From Cladorhizidae sp. MBARI D1340-BT2 (Eukaryota; Porifera; Demospongiae; Poecilosclerida; Cladorhizidae): 64,000 bases of DNA. The DNA is taken from the NCBI GenBank assembly GCA_028752905.1, contig JAQNBH010000009.1, positions 44,780,165-44,844,164 of the forward strand, given 5' to 3'. The notes under the pieces are model-generated. The model was given only the letters and a program-made list of their open reading frames with translations. It was not told the DNA's origin and did no database searches. Each line of letters opens with the position of its first letter. Positions within the stretch are counted from its first letter, which is position 1. Made by a program: the position numbers and the translations under genes. This document shows, in pieces, positions 32,065-46,200 of the stretch.

Positions 32065-33298
32065 GTGATCAACTACAGCTTCCCTTGTTGAGAAGTTTCA
32101 CCATCCCTTGGTGGAGAATGAACTACAGTCTCCCTTGGTGGAGGACCAACTACAGCCTATCCTGGTAAAGGATAACATTGGTGGAGTACAAACTATGCCT
32201 CCCTTGATGGTGGATCAACTAAAGCCTCCCTTGATGGTAGACCAACTACAATCTCCCTTGGTGATGGGTCAACTACTGCAGAGGACCAACTACAGCCTCC
32301 CCTGGTGAAGGATAACTACATTCTCCATTGGTCGAGTACCAACTAGAGCCTCCCTTGGTGGAGGATCAACTACAGTCTCCCTTGGTGATCAACTACAGCC
32401 TCCCTTGTTGAGAAATTTCACCATCCCTTGGTGAAGTACAAACTACGCCTCCCTTGGTAGATGGATTAACTACAATCACCTACCTTGGTGGAGGATAAAT
32501 TAGAGCCTCACTTAGTGGAGGATCAACTAGAGCATCCCTTGGTGATCACTACAGCCTCCCTTGGTGATCACTACAGTCTCCCTTTGTGGAGGACCAATTA
32601 CAGCCTCCCTTGATGGAGAATCAATTAGAGCTTCCCTTGGTGGAGGATATACTACAGCCTCTCTTTGTGGAGGAGCACTACAGCCACCATTGGTGGGTCA
32701 ACTACAGCCTACCTTGATGGAGGATCAAGTAAAACCTCCCTTGATGGTGGAGCAACTACCATCTCCCTTGGTGGCAGTTCAACTACAGCCTCCCTTTGTG
32801 TGATCAAACAGCTTCCTTTGGTGGACAATGAAATAGAGGCTCCCTTGCGGAGGACCCCCTACACCCTTCCTTGGTGGAGGATCAACTACAGCCTCCCTTG
32901 GTGGAGAACCAACTACAGCCTCCCTTTCAGTTTGTGGAGGAGCAACTAAAGGTGGAGGGGCCCCCCTTTTTATAGGGTCAACTACAGCCTACCTTGATGA
33001 AGGATCAAGTAAAATCTCCCTTGCTGGCGAAGAAACTACAGCCTCCTTTGGTGGCAGTTCTACAGCCTCCCTTGGCAGGGGATCAACTACAGCTTCCCTT
33101 TGCGGTCAACTACAGTCTCCCTTGGTGGACAATGAAATAGAGGCTCCCTTGCAGAGGATCCTACAACCTCCCTTGGTGGAGGATCCTCTGTTGGTGCAGG
33201 ACCAACTACAACCTCCCTTGGTGGAGGATCAACCACAGCTTGCTTGGTAGAGGATCAACTACAGCTTCCTTGGTGGAGGATCAACTACAACTTCCTTT
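32065..33298. repeat. 27-bp minisatellite, right part
   Basis: Continuation of the 29870-30830 array, about 45 imperfect units, with runs of CAACTACAGCCTCCCTTGG. Confidence 0.9.
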
Positions 33299-35312
33299 AA
33301 GTAATGGCACCCTTCACTTTTCTTACAACTAAGCCCATGATCTGCCTCAGTCCCTCGGTGATGGCATGTGTGGGGGGGGGGCAACACAAGGAGGAACCCA
33401 GTCTAAGCCATGCAGCAACTTGCATGGTATTGTCGTCCATTGTCAGACCTAAGCTGGAAACAGGGAGAGCTTGGAGCCAAGCACCTGATTCCTTGGTGGG
33501 ACCACTGCCAATTGACGGGTTCTTGCCATGTCATCAGGGGCACTCTTCAGGAGGGATTTTGCTGTGGTTGTCGCTACAAAATTGTCCCAGATCTTCTGAC
33601 TGCAGGCTGCATTACCAGTGGGAGGGTGATGACTGTCATGGCCCTGAGATCACACTGAAACAGCAGCATCTAAGTGTGGCGTTGGTAAGGACTGCAAGCT
33701 AGCTGGTAGAATGTGGCTAATGAGACTAGAGGAGGCAGCAGCTGAAGCCAGGTAGGCAGAAGGAGCAAGCTGCACTGCACTCCGGAATCCAAGACCACCA
33801 TATCTAACAGGCAGGGATACTTGTAACCTGCTGGATCTTTATGAATGTTGATCACATTACTCACTATGGACTTGAGCAAAACACCATAGGAAGTTAGATC
33901 AGTGGAGAGGAAACATGGAGAAGTTCTGAGGGTGTACAGGAGTTTTGGGATGCAAAGGAGTCCTGTAACAGGAGAATACACTCATAGGCTGTGATGTGCT
34001 ACCCATAACCTCAAGGGCTTTGAGCTTTTCCTTGAGAGCAGTTGAAATGCAGTGAACATTCCCAAGAGGAGAGCCCAGTAAGGTAGCACATGACAGGTAA
34101 ACAACTCTAGCTCCAGGCAGAGTCATGATAATGGTTCCTCTCGTTACTGGGTACAGATAATCTCAGACTTCTGATTGTTCAAGCTCAAACCAATCTCCGC
34201 AATGACTCGATGACTTCCATGTCTCGCAGAATCTCCTCCATTGTGATAGCATCCAAGTACATCACACAAAACTCAGAAGACAGGAGGGTGCAGTGGTGAT
34301 AGACAGGCTTAAGAGGAGGGGACCCAAAGGGTACCACTACACACCCTCTGATGAATCGATAGTTTTGTCCCCCAAAGAAGAGAAGATGGTGTGGAGTGTA
34401 CAAAATGGTAAATGCTAGAGGCATAATTAAAGGCATCCCTGAAATCAAGTTTGATCAGGGCTTGGTCTGGCTGTAGCTGACGGAGGTATTGTCTGGCAGC
34501 ATGGACTGCTGTTTCTGCACTTCCACTGATCCCATAACCAAGCTGCTTGGGAGCCAAAAAGGCTACCATGTTCTCCACCACCTTGTTCCCAGCAATCTTT
34601 GCCACCAACCTGCAGAGGGTACAACCCAATGGGCCTGATCCCACCTACTTTCTTCTCCATGGCAACAAGGGAGCTCCGTAAAAGAATGAGCTGATATTTA
34701 GTAGGGTTTTCCTTCCAAAACCAGAGAAGTAAAGGAGGCCAGAGCATTGAGGAGGGAGGAGACCTCAGTATTGTGTGTGAGTTGATCATATCCTTCAAAT
34801 GCTGTGGTCTCAATCCATCTGGCCTTGGTGGAATGGGTAATGATACAGGGATCTCGTTCTCTCTCAGCTGCCTCTTGACCATGGCAGCCAAGGACCATTT
34901 CTGGCCACAGCACTGTCACTGAAGTGTAACAACCTCTCCCAAGCAGTGACATTGTTCATGCTAACTACCACCTCCAAAATAGTGGCCAATCTCATACCTG
35001 CATGATCCCTGGAATCTTCCCTTCCCTGGAGGTATGGACTCTGAAGGAGGCCGAGGGGGATGCTGGCATGCTGGGGTAACCAGAGGAGAAGCAGAACAAG
35101 AAGCAATGTCCATGTCATATGGTACTGATTGGCTTGCTTCTGGAGTCTTCCTTGGCCTAGCCACTGGCTGTTTACAAAAACCAGAGCAGCGCTTGTGCAT
35201 ACGTCCATACGTATGTACCAGCCAAGCAGCTGTCAGAGAGAAGCCCCTAAGGTACCTACTACAAACTCCACGCATAACCTCGTCCATCTTATCGGACATT
35301 TTTTGAATTTTT
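33299..35312 (-). mobile_element. RLE-type non-LTR element, inverted 5' segment
   Basis: Minus-strand relic of the same family as 59973-62640. In order along the minus strand: a diverged N-terminal part with VNNVTAWERLLHF; RPDGLRPQHLKDM; GGIRPIG; LAPKQLGYGISGSAETAVHA; LIKLDFRDAFN; YLDAITMEEILRDMEV, where the catalytic YLDD has become YLDA; LLGSPLG; ESGAWLQALPVSSLGL; then the start of the CCHC region near 33300-33330. Several frameshifts. It stops at the minisatellite, exactly where the direct 3' segment (35313 onward) picks up the protein. Confidence 0.8.
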
Positions 35313-35955
35313 CATAGGGCCATCCAATGACATTATACACAGTGCTCTGACCACAGAATGCATCCCTTCAAGGCTAGAACCATTAGGTCTGAACCACACA
35401 GATGGCTGGCAACTGGATGAGGTGCGAACGATGATCTCATGGAATGGCAAGCCACTATATAGTATGGGACACAACTTGCCCGGACACCTTTGCACAGTAC
35501 TAATGCTATGCCACTAATGTGCTGGAGCAATGGCTGGCTGACCTTGCTGAGGAGAGGAAATCAGCCAAGTATACCACCTTAGGGCCTGGCTATTCCTTCA
35601 CACCTGTGGCTATTGAGACTTTGGGGGCCATTGGGAAGAGGTTAACTGGCCTTTTTGAAGGAGCTGGGCCATGGAGTGAGGCAATGTTCTGGAAAGGTGA
35701 AGGTTAGAGGATACCTCCTTCAGTGTCTCTCTGTAGCTAAATAGAGAGGGAACACAGTATCTGTGTGGGTCACTGGGGACTGGTCAGGATTGGACTTGTT
35801 TGATAATTAGATAACTGATATAGTTCTTGTCTTATCTTCATTTATATTGTTAATTAGTTATAAATAAGTTTGTTGAAAAAAATAATAATAAAGAGTAAAA
35901 TAAGTAAAATAATAATAATAATAATAATAACAGCAATAACAACAACAATAAATTA
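35313..35955 (+). mobile_element. RLE-type non-LTR element, direct 3' segment with (AAT)n tail
   Basis: Plus strand. 35325-35520 reads HSALTTECIPSRLEPLGLNH and then a diverged PD-(D/E)xK core. 35519-35707 reads LAEERKSAKYTTLGPGYSFT and VAIETLGAIG, the end of the endonuclease domain. 3' UTR follows to an imperfect (AAT)n tail (35880-35945). The segment begins at the protein position where the inverted segment ends, so both come from one insertion. Confidence 0.8.
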
Positions 35956-35984
35956 ATTAAGACATGCTTGATTTAAAACAAACC

Positions 35985-36775
35985 AAAGGACAACCTGACA
36001 AAGGAACAGAGAAAGGCCCTTGGAGAACTGAAGAAGTTGGAAGAGCTCGTAATCTTACCATCAGATAAGGGGAAGACAACAGTTCTGATGACAAAGGACA
36101 GTTAAATTTCAAAGCTGGCAAGAATGCTGGAAATGCACAGGATAGCAAGGTGAATTGTGTATTAAAGAATATGAAGAAGACAGGAGAAATAAAACTGCAT
36201 TATACAATAGAATTAGGCCCACTTGGAAGTAGACTGCCACTGATTTATGGGCTCCCTAAAATACATAAACCTGAGGTTTCCCTTAGGTCAATTGTGTTAT
36301 GTATATTGCACCATCGTATAATCTTTCCAAGTTCATATATATAATTATAGCAACATTTGATATCACCTCTAGCTCGAAATATAAGTAGTGACAGGATATC
36401 TGAACTGTTGGAGTTGTGCCTAAAATCCACCTACTTCAAATATCAAGAAAAATACTATGAGAAGAAAGAGAGTGCAGCAATGGGCTCTCCTGTATCTGCA
36501 GTGGTAGTCAACCATTCTTTGATGAATTGGCACTTACAACTGCCCCAGGTTTTGGAAGAGATATGTGGATAATACTTTTTGCATTGTGAAGAACGGAAGT
36601 GAGTAGGAGTTGTTGGACCATCTGAACAACATCAGGCCTCCATAAAGTTTACCATGGAGCTTAAAGTGGACGGATCGTTGCCCTTTCTGGATTACAACCT
36701 ACACAGGAAGGAAGATGAAAGGTAAACTGCAACCATTTACAGAAAACCCATACACTGATATTCTCTTAATTTATC
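35985..36775 (+). mobile_element. Penelope-like element RT, degenerate
   Basis: Plus strand in several frames. 36000-36090 reads NLTKEQRKALGELKKLEELV then ILPSDKGKTTVLM, the conserved DKG motif. 36230-36300 reads LIYGLPKIHKPEVSLRSIV. 36430-36510 reads YFKYQEKYYEKKESAAMGSP VSAVV. 36655-36745 reads LPFLDYNLHRKEDE and IYRKPIHTD. These are characteristic Penelope RT motifs, more convincing than those at 2926-4640. Stops and small deletions, including around the YVDD-like site (36570), show it is dead. No GIY-YIG part follows. Confidence 0.85.
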
Positions 36776-37099
36776 TGAAGTTGCTAATGAATTCACCAGT
36801 AACAATGAACACCATAGTAACATTTTTGGACAGTTCAAGTAAATATTATCAATATATTTGTAACCTTACATGCTTATTGTCACCTCTCATACTATTCCTT
36901 AGCTGTTTTGGTAACCTAGCAGCTTGGAACTGTAGAAGAGTGATAATACGTCTTCCAGGATGTAATACATGTGATTATAGCATTCCAGGTAGATTTTTAC
37001 GGTTTGGCTTCAGTGGGGACAGTTCCAATCCCACAACTTTGAGCCTCACCAGTCAAAATATGCTTCCCACGCTCTTGTACGTAGTCTAGCTTGAATTAC

Positions 37100-37400
37100 T
37101 ACGGGGTTCACTCAACAAACGAGCCTATCATGGATCATCTCATCTCCGTAGCCACTGTATTCGGCCAGCTTCTGTATGGCTGCAGTGCTATGTAGGTGGC
37201 GATGGACTCTCCCCTGGCACTCAACGTAGTGTACTGAAATCATGTGATTGCTGAAGGTTTCAGGTTGAAAACATCTTTCACTTCTTCCACAGGTCAGCAT
37301 ATTGGATAGTTTCTATAGTAAGCAAACTCCCGATCCTGTGAAAAGTTGCTGGACTACATGCAGTTAGTAATATAGACTTAACTTGCCCGTATCGGTTATT
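37100..37400 (-). mobile_element. gypsy gag fragment
   Basis: Minus strand. Two frames give ILLTACSPATFHRIGSLL, FNLKPSAITW, GESIATYIA and QKLAEYSGYGDEMIHDRLVC, matching the capsid-like region of metazoan gypsy gag (GES-x-x-x-Y motif and I-RDRLVCG-like end). Frameshifts. No zinc knuckle found. Confidence 0.65.
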
Positions 37401-37519
37401 CCATTGGCATCGAAGTAGTACTTCAGGCACAAACATACAAGCTCCAGTCCTCTTCTTGGAATAGAATGGTGTAAGTACACTATGTATTGCCGTTTGCATT
37501 TCAACTTTCCTCATCACCA

Positions 37520-38054
37520 GACGTGGTATATACTTGCTTTCTTTGACAGAATGTTATTGAACAACTGTATTTTTTTGTTAACTGCTGACAACTGAATTGA
37601 GACGACCACATCCAGACAGTTCCACAAAGTGAAACAATGAAACCACAAGATTAGAACCAGCGGAAAATCTGACTAAAAAGAGAATAATTACTCAGATGTG
37701 TTTACCAGTCCAGCTTAGATATATGGGATTCTATACTGCTTCTTTTAACATGTTAGCTGACGAGAATGAGAGGCTAAGCCACGGTTTACGTAAAGTACAT
37801 GAACTAGTACATGTCCTATATCACCATACATTGTTACGCTTTGAACATTTCTCCTCAGTGTGCATGAACCTTCAGTGTGAATACATCCTTCAGTGTGAAT
37901 ACATAAATACAGAAACCCAATGTGATATGTAGTAGTCAGTAAATTTATTATATATATATACACACACACACACATCTATAACAACTACTGCTCCCTTAAA
38001 TTTGCAGAAGGTGCAAATGTTTCTTAAACATAAAGTTTCTCCTGGTAAGGTACA
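37520..38054. other. 3' flank of the tetraspan gene; no separate gene seen
   Basis: AT-rich sequence with a (CA)n stretch at about 37960-37976. The open frames on both strands (37696-37975) overlap each other and show no domain. Confidence 0.5.
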
Positions 38055-39232
38055 TCAGTTGAGTTGCTGGGTCTGTATATACTTGGAGCCAAAGAAAGGT
38101 AGCATCAGCAAATATACCCACTGTGTAAATAAATAAATATGAGTCAAAAGACATAGCTATTACAGTTTACTGTTTGATAAATTATTTATCACAAATTATA
38201 ATGTCAAGATGTTTCTATATATTTTTAACAAACTGTCGAGAAACAGCAACACCATCGGTTACCTCAAATAGGGCAGGACTGGGCTACTTGGAAACTACTC
38301 ACCCCTATATATATATACCCTCCTCTCTGCTCTGCATGTAGTGGTGACTACATATATACTAGGCAACCACTAAACATTTGAATGTCTAAGGTTGTATATT
38401 TGACTACTTTACAAGAAAATATATTGTATGGATCTTTTTTCTCTCATAAAAGTGCTCTCTAGTTTAGGGCATTTTGGTTCTACACTGTGTCCACACAGTA
38501 CATTATCACTCTTAGAAATTGTTACCTACGTACATAAAACACAGTAGAGATCAAGGTACCAGCAAACTCCAATGAAATATATTGGATATTTAGAATTTTA
38601 ACTCGATTGTCAGTGCAGCCTAGAACCGCTTTCCCTTCATTGTAGGTGGCATATATATAAGGGACATCCAGGAAAAATACAGCTCCAGCACTGACCAAGA
38701 AGAAAGGCAAGAACAGGTACATCTGCAGTAATAGAATGAAGAATACTTCATTTTGTGAAGGCACAATAGCTAATAGTGTTATTGTGCATGCAATTAGGAC
38801 TACATTTTGCCGTACAAAAAAAGATATAATAGCACACGATGCTTTGTTATGTACTAGTGACGTGTGATTACATACTCACCAAAAAAGCTGGCAATTGATT
38901 GTCCCACAGAGAGTACAGAAACCCGAGTGCAAGTGCCGCAGGAGCACTGCACAGGAAAATCCAGGAGAAAATGTAGTCAGGAACAGCTGCTGTTACATCG
39001 AGGTCTTCCTTGTACCTGAAAAGGTGGCATTATATTCACAGTAAGCTTTCACATACAGTAGCTACTTAGCTAGCACCTGTAGTTTCGCAGTCCAAAGCCT
39101 ACTACATAAATGATCCAACCAATAAGAGACAGTATCAACACGGGAACCGATAACTGCAATAATAATAATATATATATGTGTACCTTGTGAAACAAAAACA
39201 CTTACTTTTCTAGCCGTCCCAGCCAACAGCAT
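38055..39232 (-). CDS. five-exon gene for a 164-residue four-helix membrane protein
   Basis: Reconstructed from splice signals. Exons on the minus strand: 39232-39206 (ATG, MLLAGTARK), 39153-39077, 39015-38880, 38722-38534, 38120-38055 (ends IQTQQLN, TGA). Donors GTAAG, GTGCT, GTGAGT, GTACGT; acceptors TTGCAG, TTTCAG, CTGCAG, ACACAG. Exon phases all agree and the joined frame has no stop. Introns are 52, 61, 157 and 413 nt. Predicted helices: ~10-31 (VPVLILSLIGWIIYVVGF), ~49-71, ~79-102 and ~130-153, i.e. a small tetraspan protein with a soluble loop (~103-129) between helices 3 and 4. Family not recognised; subcellular membrane unknown. The weakest point is the last junction, where GTAACA eight bases further on is an alternative donor that would give a different C-terminus. 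Confidence 0.7.
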
Positions 39233-39239
39233 GGTGTAC

Positions 39240-39540
39240 TTTTTTTTTTAACTGCTCTACTTACTAATCTCCAATTTTGGACAGTTAACAATTTCACCGA
39301 CTTCCTATCCTCTCAGCAAGGAACTACTTTTATAACGCTGATGTTGACGCACCTACCGGAATTCGAAGTTTCAGTTTCACTCCGTCCAGGGAGTGACCAA
39401 GTGTACATTACGTGATATGGGGACTCCTCCCTTGTTAAGGGCCCTCCTACTAGTGGGACTTCCCCAGTGATATGGGACTTCCCCAGTGATATGGTACTCC
39501 CCCAGTAATTAGGGCTGCAAGTGAGCCTTCTAGTATTCAA
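39240..39540. other. upstream flank of the tetraspan gene
   Basis: Contains a T-run just upstream of the ATG (39240-39250) and two imperfect copies of CCCAGTGATATGG(G/T)ACT at 39465-39505. No gene recognised. Confidence 0.5.
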
Positions 39541-39544
39541 TAAT

Positions 39545-39935
39545 GGATGTTTCTAAACATTCCCAGCGTTGCAATAAAAGATTACTTTGACCTATGGAGT
39601 CTACCCTGAAAATGCCAACAAGAAGGCAAGCAAGGGCTACAGAAGAGATCCAAGTTTTTTGTTGTGGATGCTGATGACCTTTACATTGCAGAGAAGGTAA
39701 AAAATAAACCAAGGCAGGTCATACATAATGAAAATGAAATGAGCAACTAAAGATAATTAAGACACCATGAAGCTGCTCATTTGGGATGCGATAAGATTTT
39801 GTCTCAACTTTGACGAGAGATATATACTACTGGCCAGAGATCAGCTACCAGTTAACTACGTTATGCTGCTTGTCACATATTGTACCTCTGCCAAGGCATA
39901 GAGTCAGGCACTCATGCTAGTACTTGCAATGCAAA
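39545..39935 (+). mobile_element. gypsy/GIN-like integrase zinc-finger fragment
   Basis: Plus strand, several frames: FVVDADDLYIAEKVKNKPRQ-like stretch, VIHNENEMSN, HHEAAHLGCDKILSQL, then a diverged RY-W and CTSAKA. This is the HHCC region that precedes an integrase core. No core follows. Confidence 0.6.
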
Positions 39936-40084
39936 CAAGACTTTCCAAGCCCAAGAAAAAGCACTATTACATGCTATTTAACTCCAAGCACAAGCACTCA
40001 TGAAAAGTACTAAGTACATTTTAAGCACAATTGCATAGACTGATATCATAGATACGGATTTAAATACTGTTACACCTAAGAAAC

Positions 40085-40390
40085 ATTAGCTGGAGTTGCC
40101 ATTATGATTCTTGTGATGGTCTCTAGATTCTAGAACAATCTTCAGCAAGAAAATGCATGCTCTTTATCACCTCCATGTGTAAAATGTATGTGTTTTGTCA
40201 CCTTTATGTGTCGTAGAGGCAGCAATGGCAAGACAATATTTAAAAGTGCTTGATATGCTCTGTAATTGTAAGAAGTGATTAAGCATAAGCACTTCCTCGA
40301 CCATTCCTCTTGGACTTAACTATATACAAGCACATCTACTCCAGAAAATTGGCTTAAGCAGCTTAAAGCACTTGCTTGACCCCATGCCTG
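40085..40390 (-). repeat. dispersed repeat family A, copy 2
   Basis: Reverse-oriented relative of 14525-14818, with GCACTTCCTCGACCATTCCT, AGTGATTAAGCATAAGCACT and AAATGCATGCTCTTTATCAC. Confidence 0.8.
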
Positions 40391-40421
40391 TTACCTCACA
40401 ACTATAATTATGATGAAGTTT

Positions 40422-40512
40422 CAGCTTGTGTTTGTAGTACAGGTATTGATGCCATTCTATTTATAGAGATTGAATCATGTGATATTTGCCAGCGAAAAAA
40501 TCATAAGCTAGT
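40422..40512 (-). repeat. dispersed repeat family B, copy 2
   Basis: Near-exact reverse complement of 16598-16690 (GATTGAATCATGTGATATTT). It lies only ~30 bp from family A copy 2, whereas the copy-1 pair is 1.8 kb apart. Confidence 0.9.
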
Positions 40513-41620
40513 TTTTTACGGATGAAACTGACTGAGATCATTAACTTCTGAAGAGAAACCTGCTGAAAAGTAACGGATGAGATTGCTAGGCCATTCTTGA
40601 AAGAGGCTATCATGTTTATAGAGATTTTTGGAAACCAACAGTTGAGGATTATGAAAAAGTGTCATGATGTCTATGGAGTAGCTAGCAAGGAGAAAATATG
40701 TAGCTAGCAAGGAGAAAATATGTCATCAATATTGTAGGAAATTGTCAAAGCTGTTTTCACTTCTCTGAACTTCCGAGAGAGGTATTTTCAGCACTTCAAG
40801 AAGCATGCTATCTTCTCTGCCCCACGTGGTGTGTGTACAAGCCATACTAATGCATAATCTTGTCTATTTTATAAAATATTCTTTACCATTTTTAATTTTT
40901 GTAGGTTAGTAGGTAAAAAATTGTTAACAATGTAAAACCAGATTGATGTAAACCGTGATTGCAGTGCTAGATATGTATGGGCCACCATACACGAAAAACG
41001 AGGATTACTTAATCAATAGTGAAGTTACTTTCACTTTCACACAACTAAGTTACTCTATTTACAGGAAATACCAAGAATACCATAGTAGCATTCTGTTTCC
41101 ATGTTTCCAAGAAAGTACTATAAAACTGTAGTAGCAATTTAGTTTCTAATTTACCAGACTTACATGACCCCATGACCCGAGTAAATCATTTGAGTTGACT
41201 TTCAACAATATGACAGTTGTTAGGTCTAGGCTTTCTAGAAAACATCCAGTTAGTCAAGCATTAAGCACACGGGAACAAAAATGTACATTTAAAGCTGTAT
41301 TGGATTGACCTGTTCAAAAATAAAGGAAACAAGACCCTTTACCATTTAGAATCAATACCGAAGCCGGGTCTACTACATATTCCAGACTAAAGGATAGGGA
41401 GGTTAGTATTAGACCGAGGTGCTAAAATGAGAGCTGCATTGGGAAGGTGAGCACAGGCGTATGAAGAGGCAAAATAAACAATGATTCACAGCCACATAAA
41501 AGATTAACTGTGATACATCAAAGCATTTATGAGAACTACTAGGAAATTACTTCATCTTGTTCAAGTTCACCAATATCTTGGCTTTAAGCATCCAAATTAG
41601 CAAAGGGAATGGAGTCACAC
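40513..41620. other. no gene recognised
   Basis: AT-rich, with one short minus-strand open frame (40516-40710) without family features and a 22-bp direct duplication (TAGCTAGCAAGGAGAAAATA-type) at about 40679-40722. Confidence 0.5.
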
Positions 41621-43260
<1,640 letters not shown>

Positions 43261-43261
43261 T

Positions 43262-46200
43262 ATACATCTGGAGATCAAATTTGTCATTCTGCTGATGATA
43301 ATCATATCTCTAGCTACACTACTGTTTGTACTAGAAACATGCTATAGTATCTCTAAGTATCTATCATATCTCTAGTTACACTACTAGAAACATGCAATCA
43401 TATCTCTAGTTACACTACTAGAAACATGCTATAAGTATCTCTAGTTAGACTACTAGAAACATGCCAATCAAATCTCTAGTTACACTACTAGAAACATGAT
43501 AAGTATCAATCATATCTCTAGTTACACTACTAGAAACATGCTATAAGTATCAATCTTATCTCTAGTTACACTACTAGAAACATGATAAGTATCAATCATA
43601 TCTCTAGTTACACTACTAGAAACATGCTATAAGTACCAATCATATCTCTAGTTACACTACTGGAAACATGCTATAAGTACCAATCATATCTCTAGTTACA
43701 CTACTAGAAACATGCTATAAGTACCAATCATATCTCTAGTTACACTACTGGAAACATGCTATAAGTACCAATCATATCTCTAGTTACACTACTGGAAACA
43801 TGCTATAAGTACCAATCATATCTCTAGTTACACTACTGGAAACATACTATAAGTACCAATCATATCTCTAGTTACACTACTAGAAACATGCTATAAGTAC
43901 CAATCATATCTCTAGTTACACTACTGGAAACATGCTATAAGTACCAATCATATCTCTAGTTACACTACTAGAAACATGATAAGTATCAATCATATCTCTA
44001 GTTACACTACTAGAAACATGCTATAAGTACCAATCATATCTCTAGTTACACTACTGGAAACATGCTATAAGTACCAATCATATCTCTAGTTACACTACTG
44101 GAAACATGCTATAAGTACCAATCATATCTCTAGTTACACTACTAGAAACATGCTATAAGTACCAATCATATCTCTAGTTTACACTACTGGAAACATGCTA
44201 TAAGTACCAATCATATCTCTAGTTACACTACTAGAAACATGATAAGTACCAATCATATCTCTAGTTACACTACTAGAAACATGCTATAAGTACCAATCAT
44301 ATCTCTAGTTACACTACTAGAAAGATGCTATAAGTATCAATCTTATCTCTAGTTACACTACTAGAAAGATGCTATAAGTATCAATCATATCTCTAGTTAC
44401 ACTACTGGAAACATGCTATAAGTACCAATCATATCTCTAGTTACACTACTAGAAACATGATAAGTATCAATCATATCTCTAGTTACACTACTAGAAACAT
44501 GATAAGTATCAATCATATCTCTAGTTACACTACTGGAAACATGCTATAAGTACCAATCATATCTCTAGTTACACTACTGGAAACATGCTATAAGTACCAA
44601 TCATACCTCTAGTTACACTACTGGAAACATGCTATAAGTATCAATCATATCTCTAGTTACACTACTAGAAACATGCTATAAGTACCAATCATATCTCTAG
44701 TTACACTACTAGAAACATGCTATAATTACCAATCTTCTAGTTACACTACTAGAAACATGCCATAGGTATCAATCATATCTCTAGAACACTACTAGAAACA
44801 TGCAATCATATCTCTAGTTACACTACTAGAAACATGCTATAAGTATCCCTAGTTACACTACTAGAAACATGTTATAAGTACCAATAATATCTCTAGTTAC
44901 ACTACTAGAAACATGCTATAAGTACCAATCATATCTCTAGTTACACTACTAGAAACATGCTATAAGTACCAATCATATCTTTAGTTACACTACTAGAAAC
45001 ATGCTATAAGTACCAATCATATCTCTAGTTACACTACTGGAAACATTCAATCATATCTCTAGTTACACTACTAGAAACATGCTATAAGTTACCAATCTTA
45101 TCTCTAGTTACACTACTAGAAACATGCTATAAGTTACCAATCTTATCTCTAGTTACACTACTAGAAACATGCTATAAGTACCAATCATATCTCTAGTTAC
45201 ACTACTAGAAACATGCTATAAGTATCAATCATATCTCTAGTTACACTACTGGAAACATGCTATAAGTACCAATCATATCTCTAGTTACACTACTAGAAAC
45301 ATGCTATAAGTACCAATCATATCTCTAGTTACACTACTAGAAACATGCTATAAGTATCAATCATATCTCTAGTTACACTACTAGAAACATGCTATAAGTA
45401 CCAATCTTATCTCTAGTCACACTACTGGAAACATGCTATAAGTATAAATCCTATCTCTAGTTACACTACTGGAAACATGCTATAAGTACCAATCCTATCT
45501 CTAGTTACACTACTAGAAACATGCTATAAGTACCAATCATATCTCTAGTTACACTACTGGAAACATGCTATAAGTACCAATCATATCTCTAGTTACACTA
45601 CTGGAAACATGCTATAAGTATCAATCATATCTCTAGTTACACTACTAGAAACATGCCATAAGTATCAATCATATCTCTAGTTACACTACTGGAAACATGC
45701 TATAAGTACCAATCATATCTCTAGTTACACTACTAGAAACATGCTATAAGTACCAATCTTATCTCTAGTTACACTACTAGAAACATGCCATAAGTATCAA
45801 TCATATCTCTAGAACACTACTAGAAACATGCAATCATATCTCTAGTTACACTACTAGAAACATAATCATATCTCTAGTTACACTACTAGAAACATGCTAT
45901 AAGTATCAATCTTATCTCTAGTTACACTACTAGAAACATGATAAGTATCAATCATATCTCTAGTTACACTACTGGAAACATGCTATAAGTACCAATCATA
46001 CCTCTAGTTACACTACTGGAAACATGCTATAAGTATCAATCATATCTCTAGTTACACTACTAGAAACATGCTATAAGTACCAATCATATCTCTAGTTACA
46101 CTACTGGAAACATGCTATAAGTATCAATCATATCTCTAGTTACACTACTAGAAACATGCTATAAGTACCAATCATATCTCTAGTTACACTACTGGAAACA

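Noticed and set aside
29860..33298. Periodic DQLQPPLVE protein
   Set aside because: Minisatellite translation with constant frame drift; no conserved start, stop or flanking exon.
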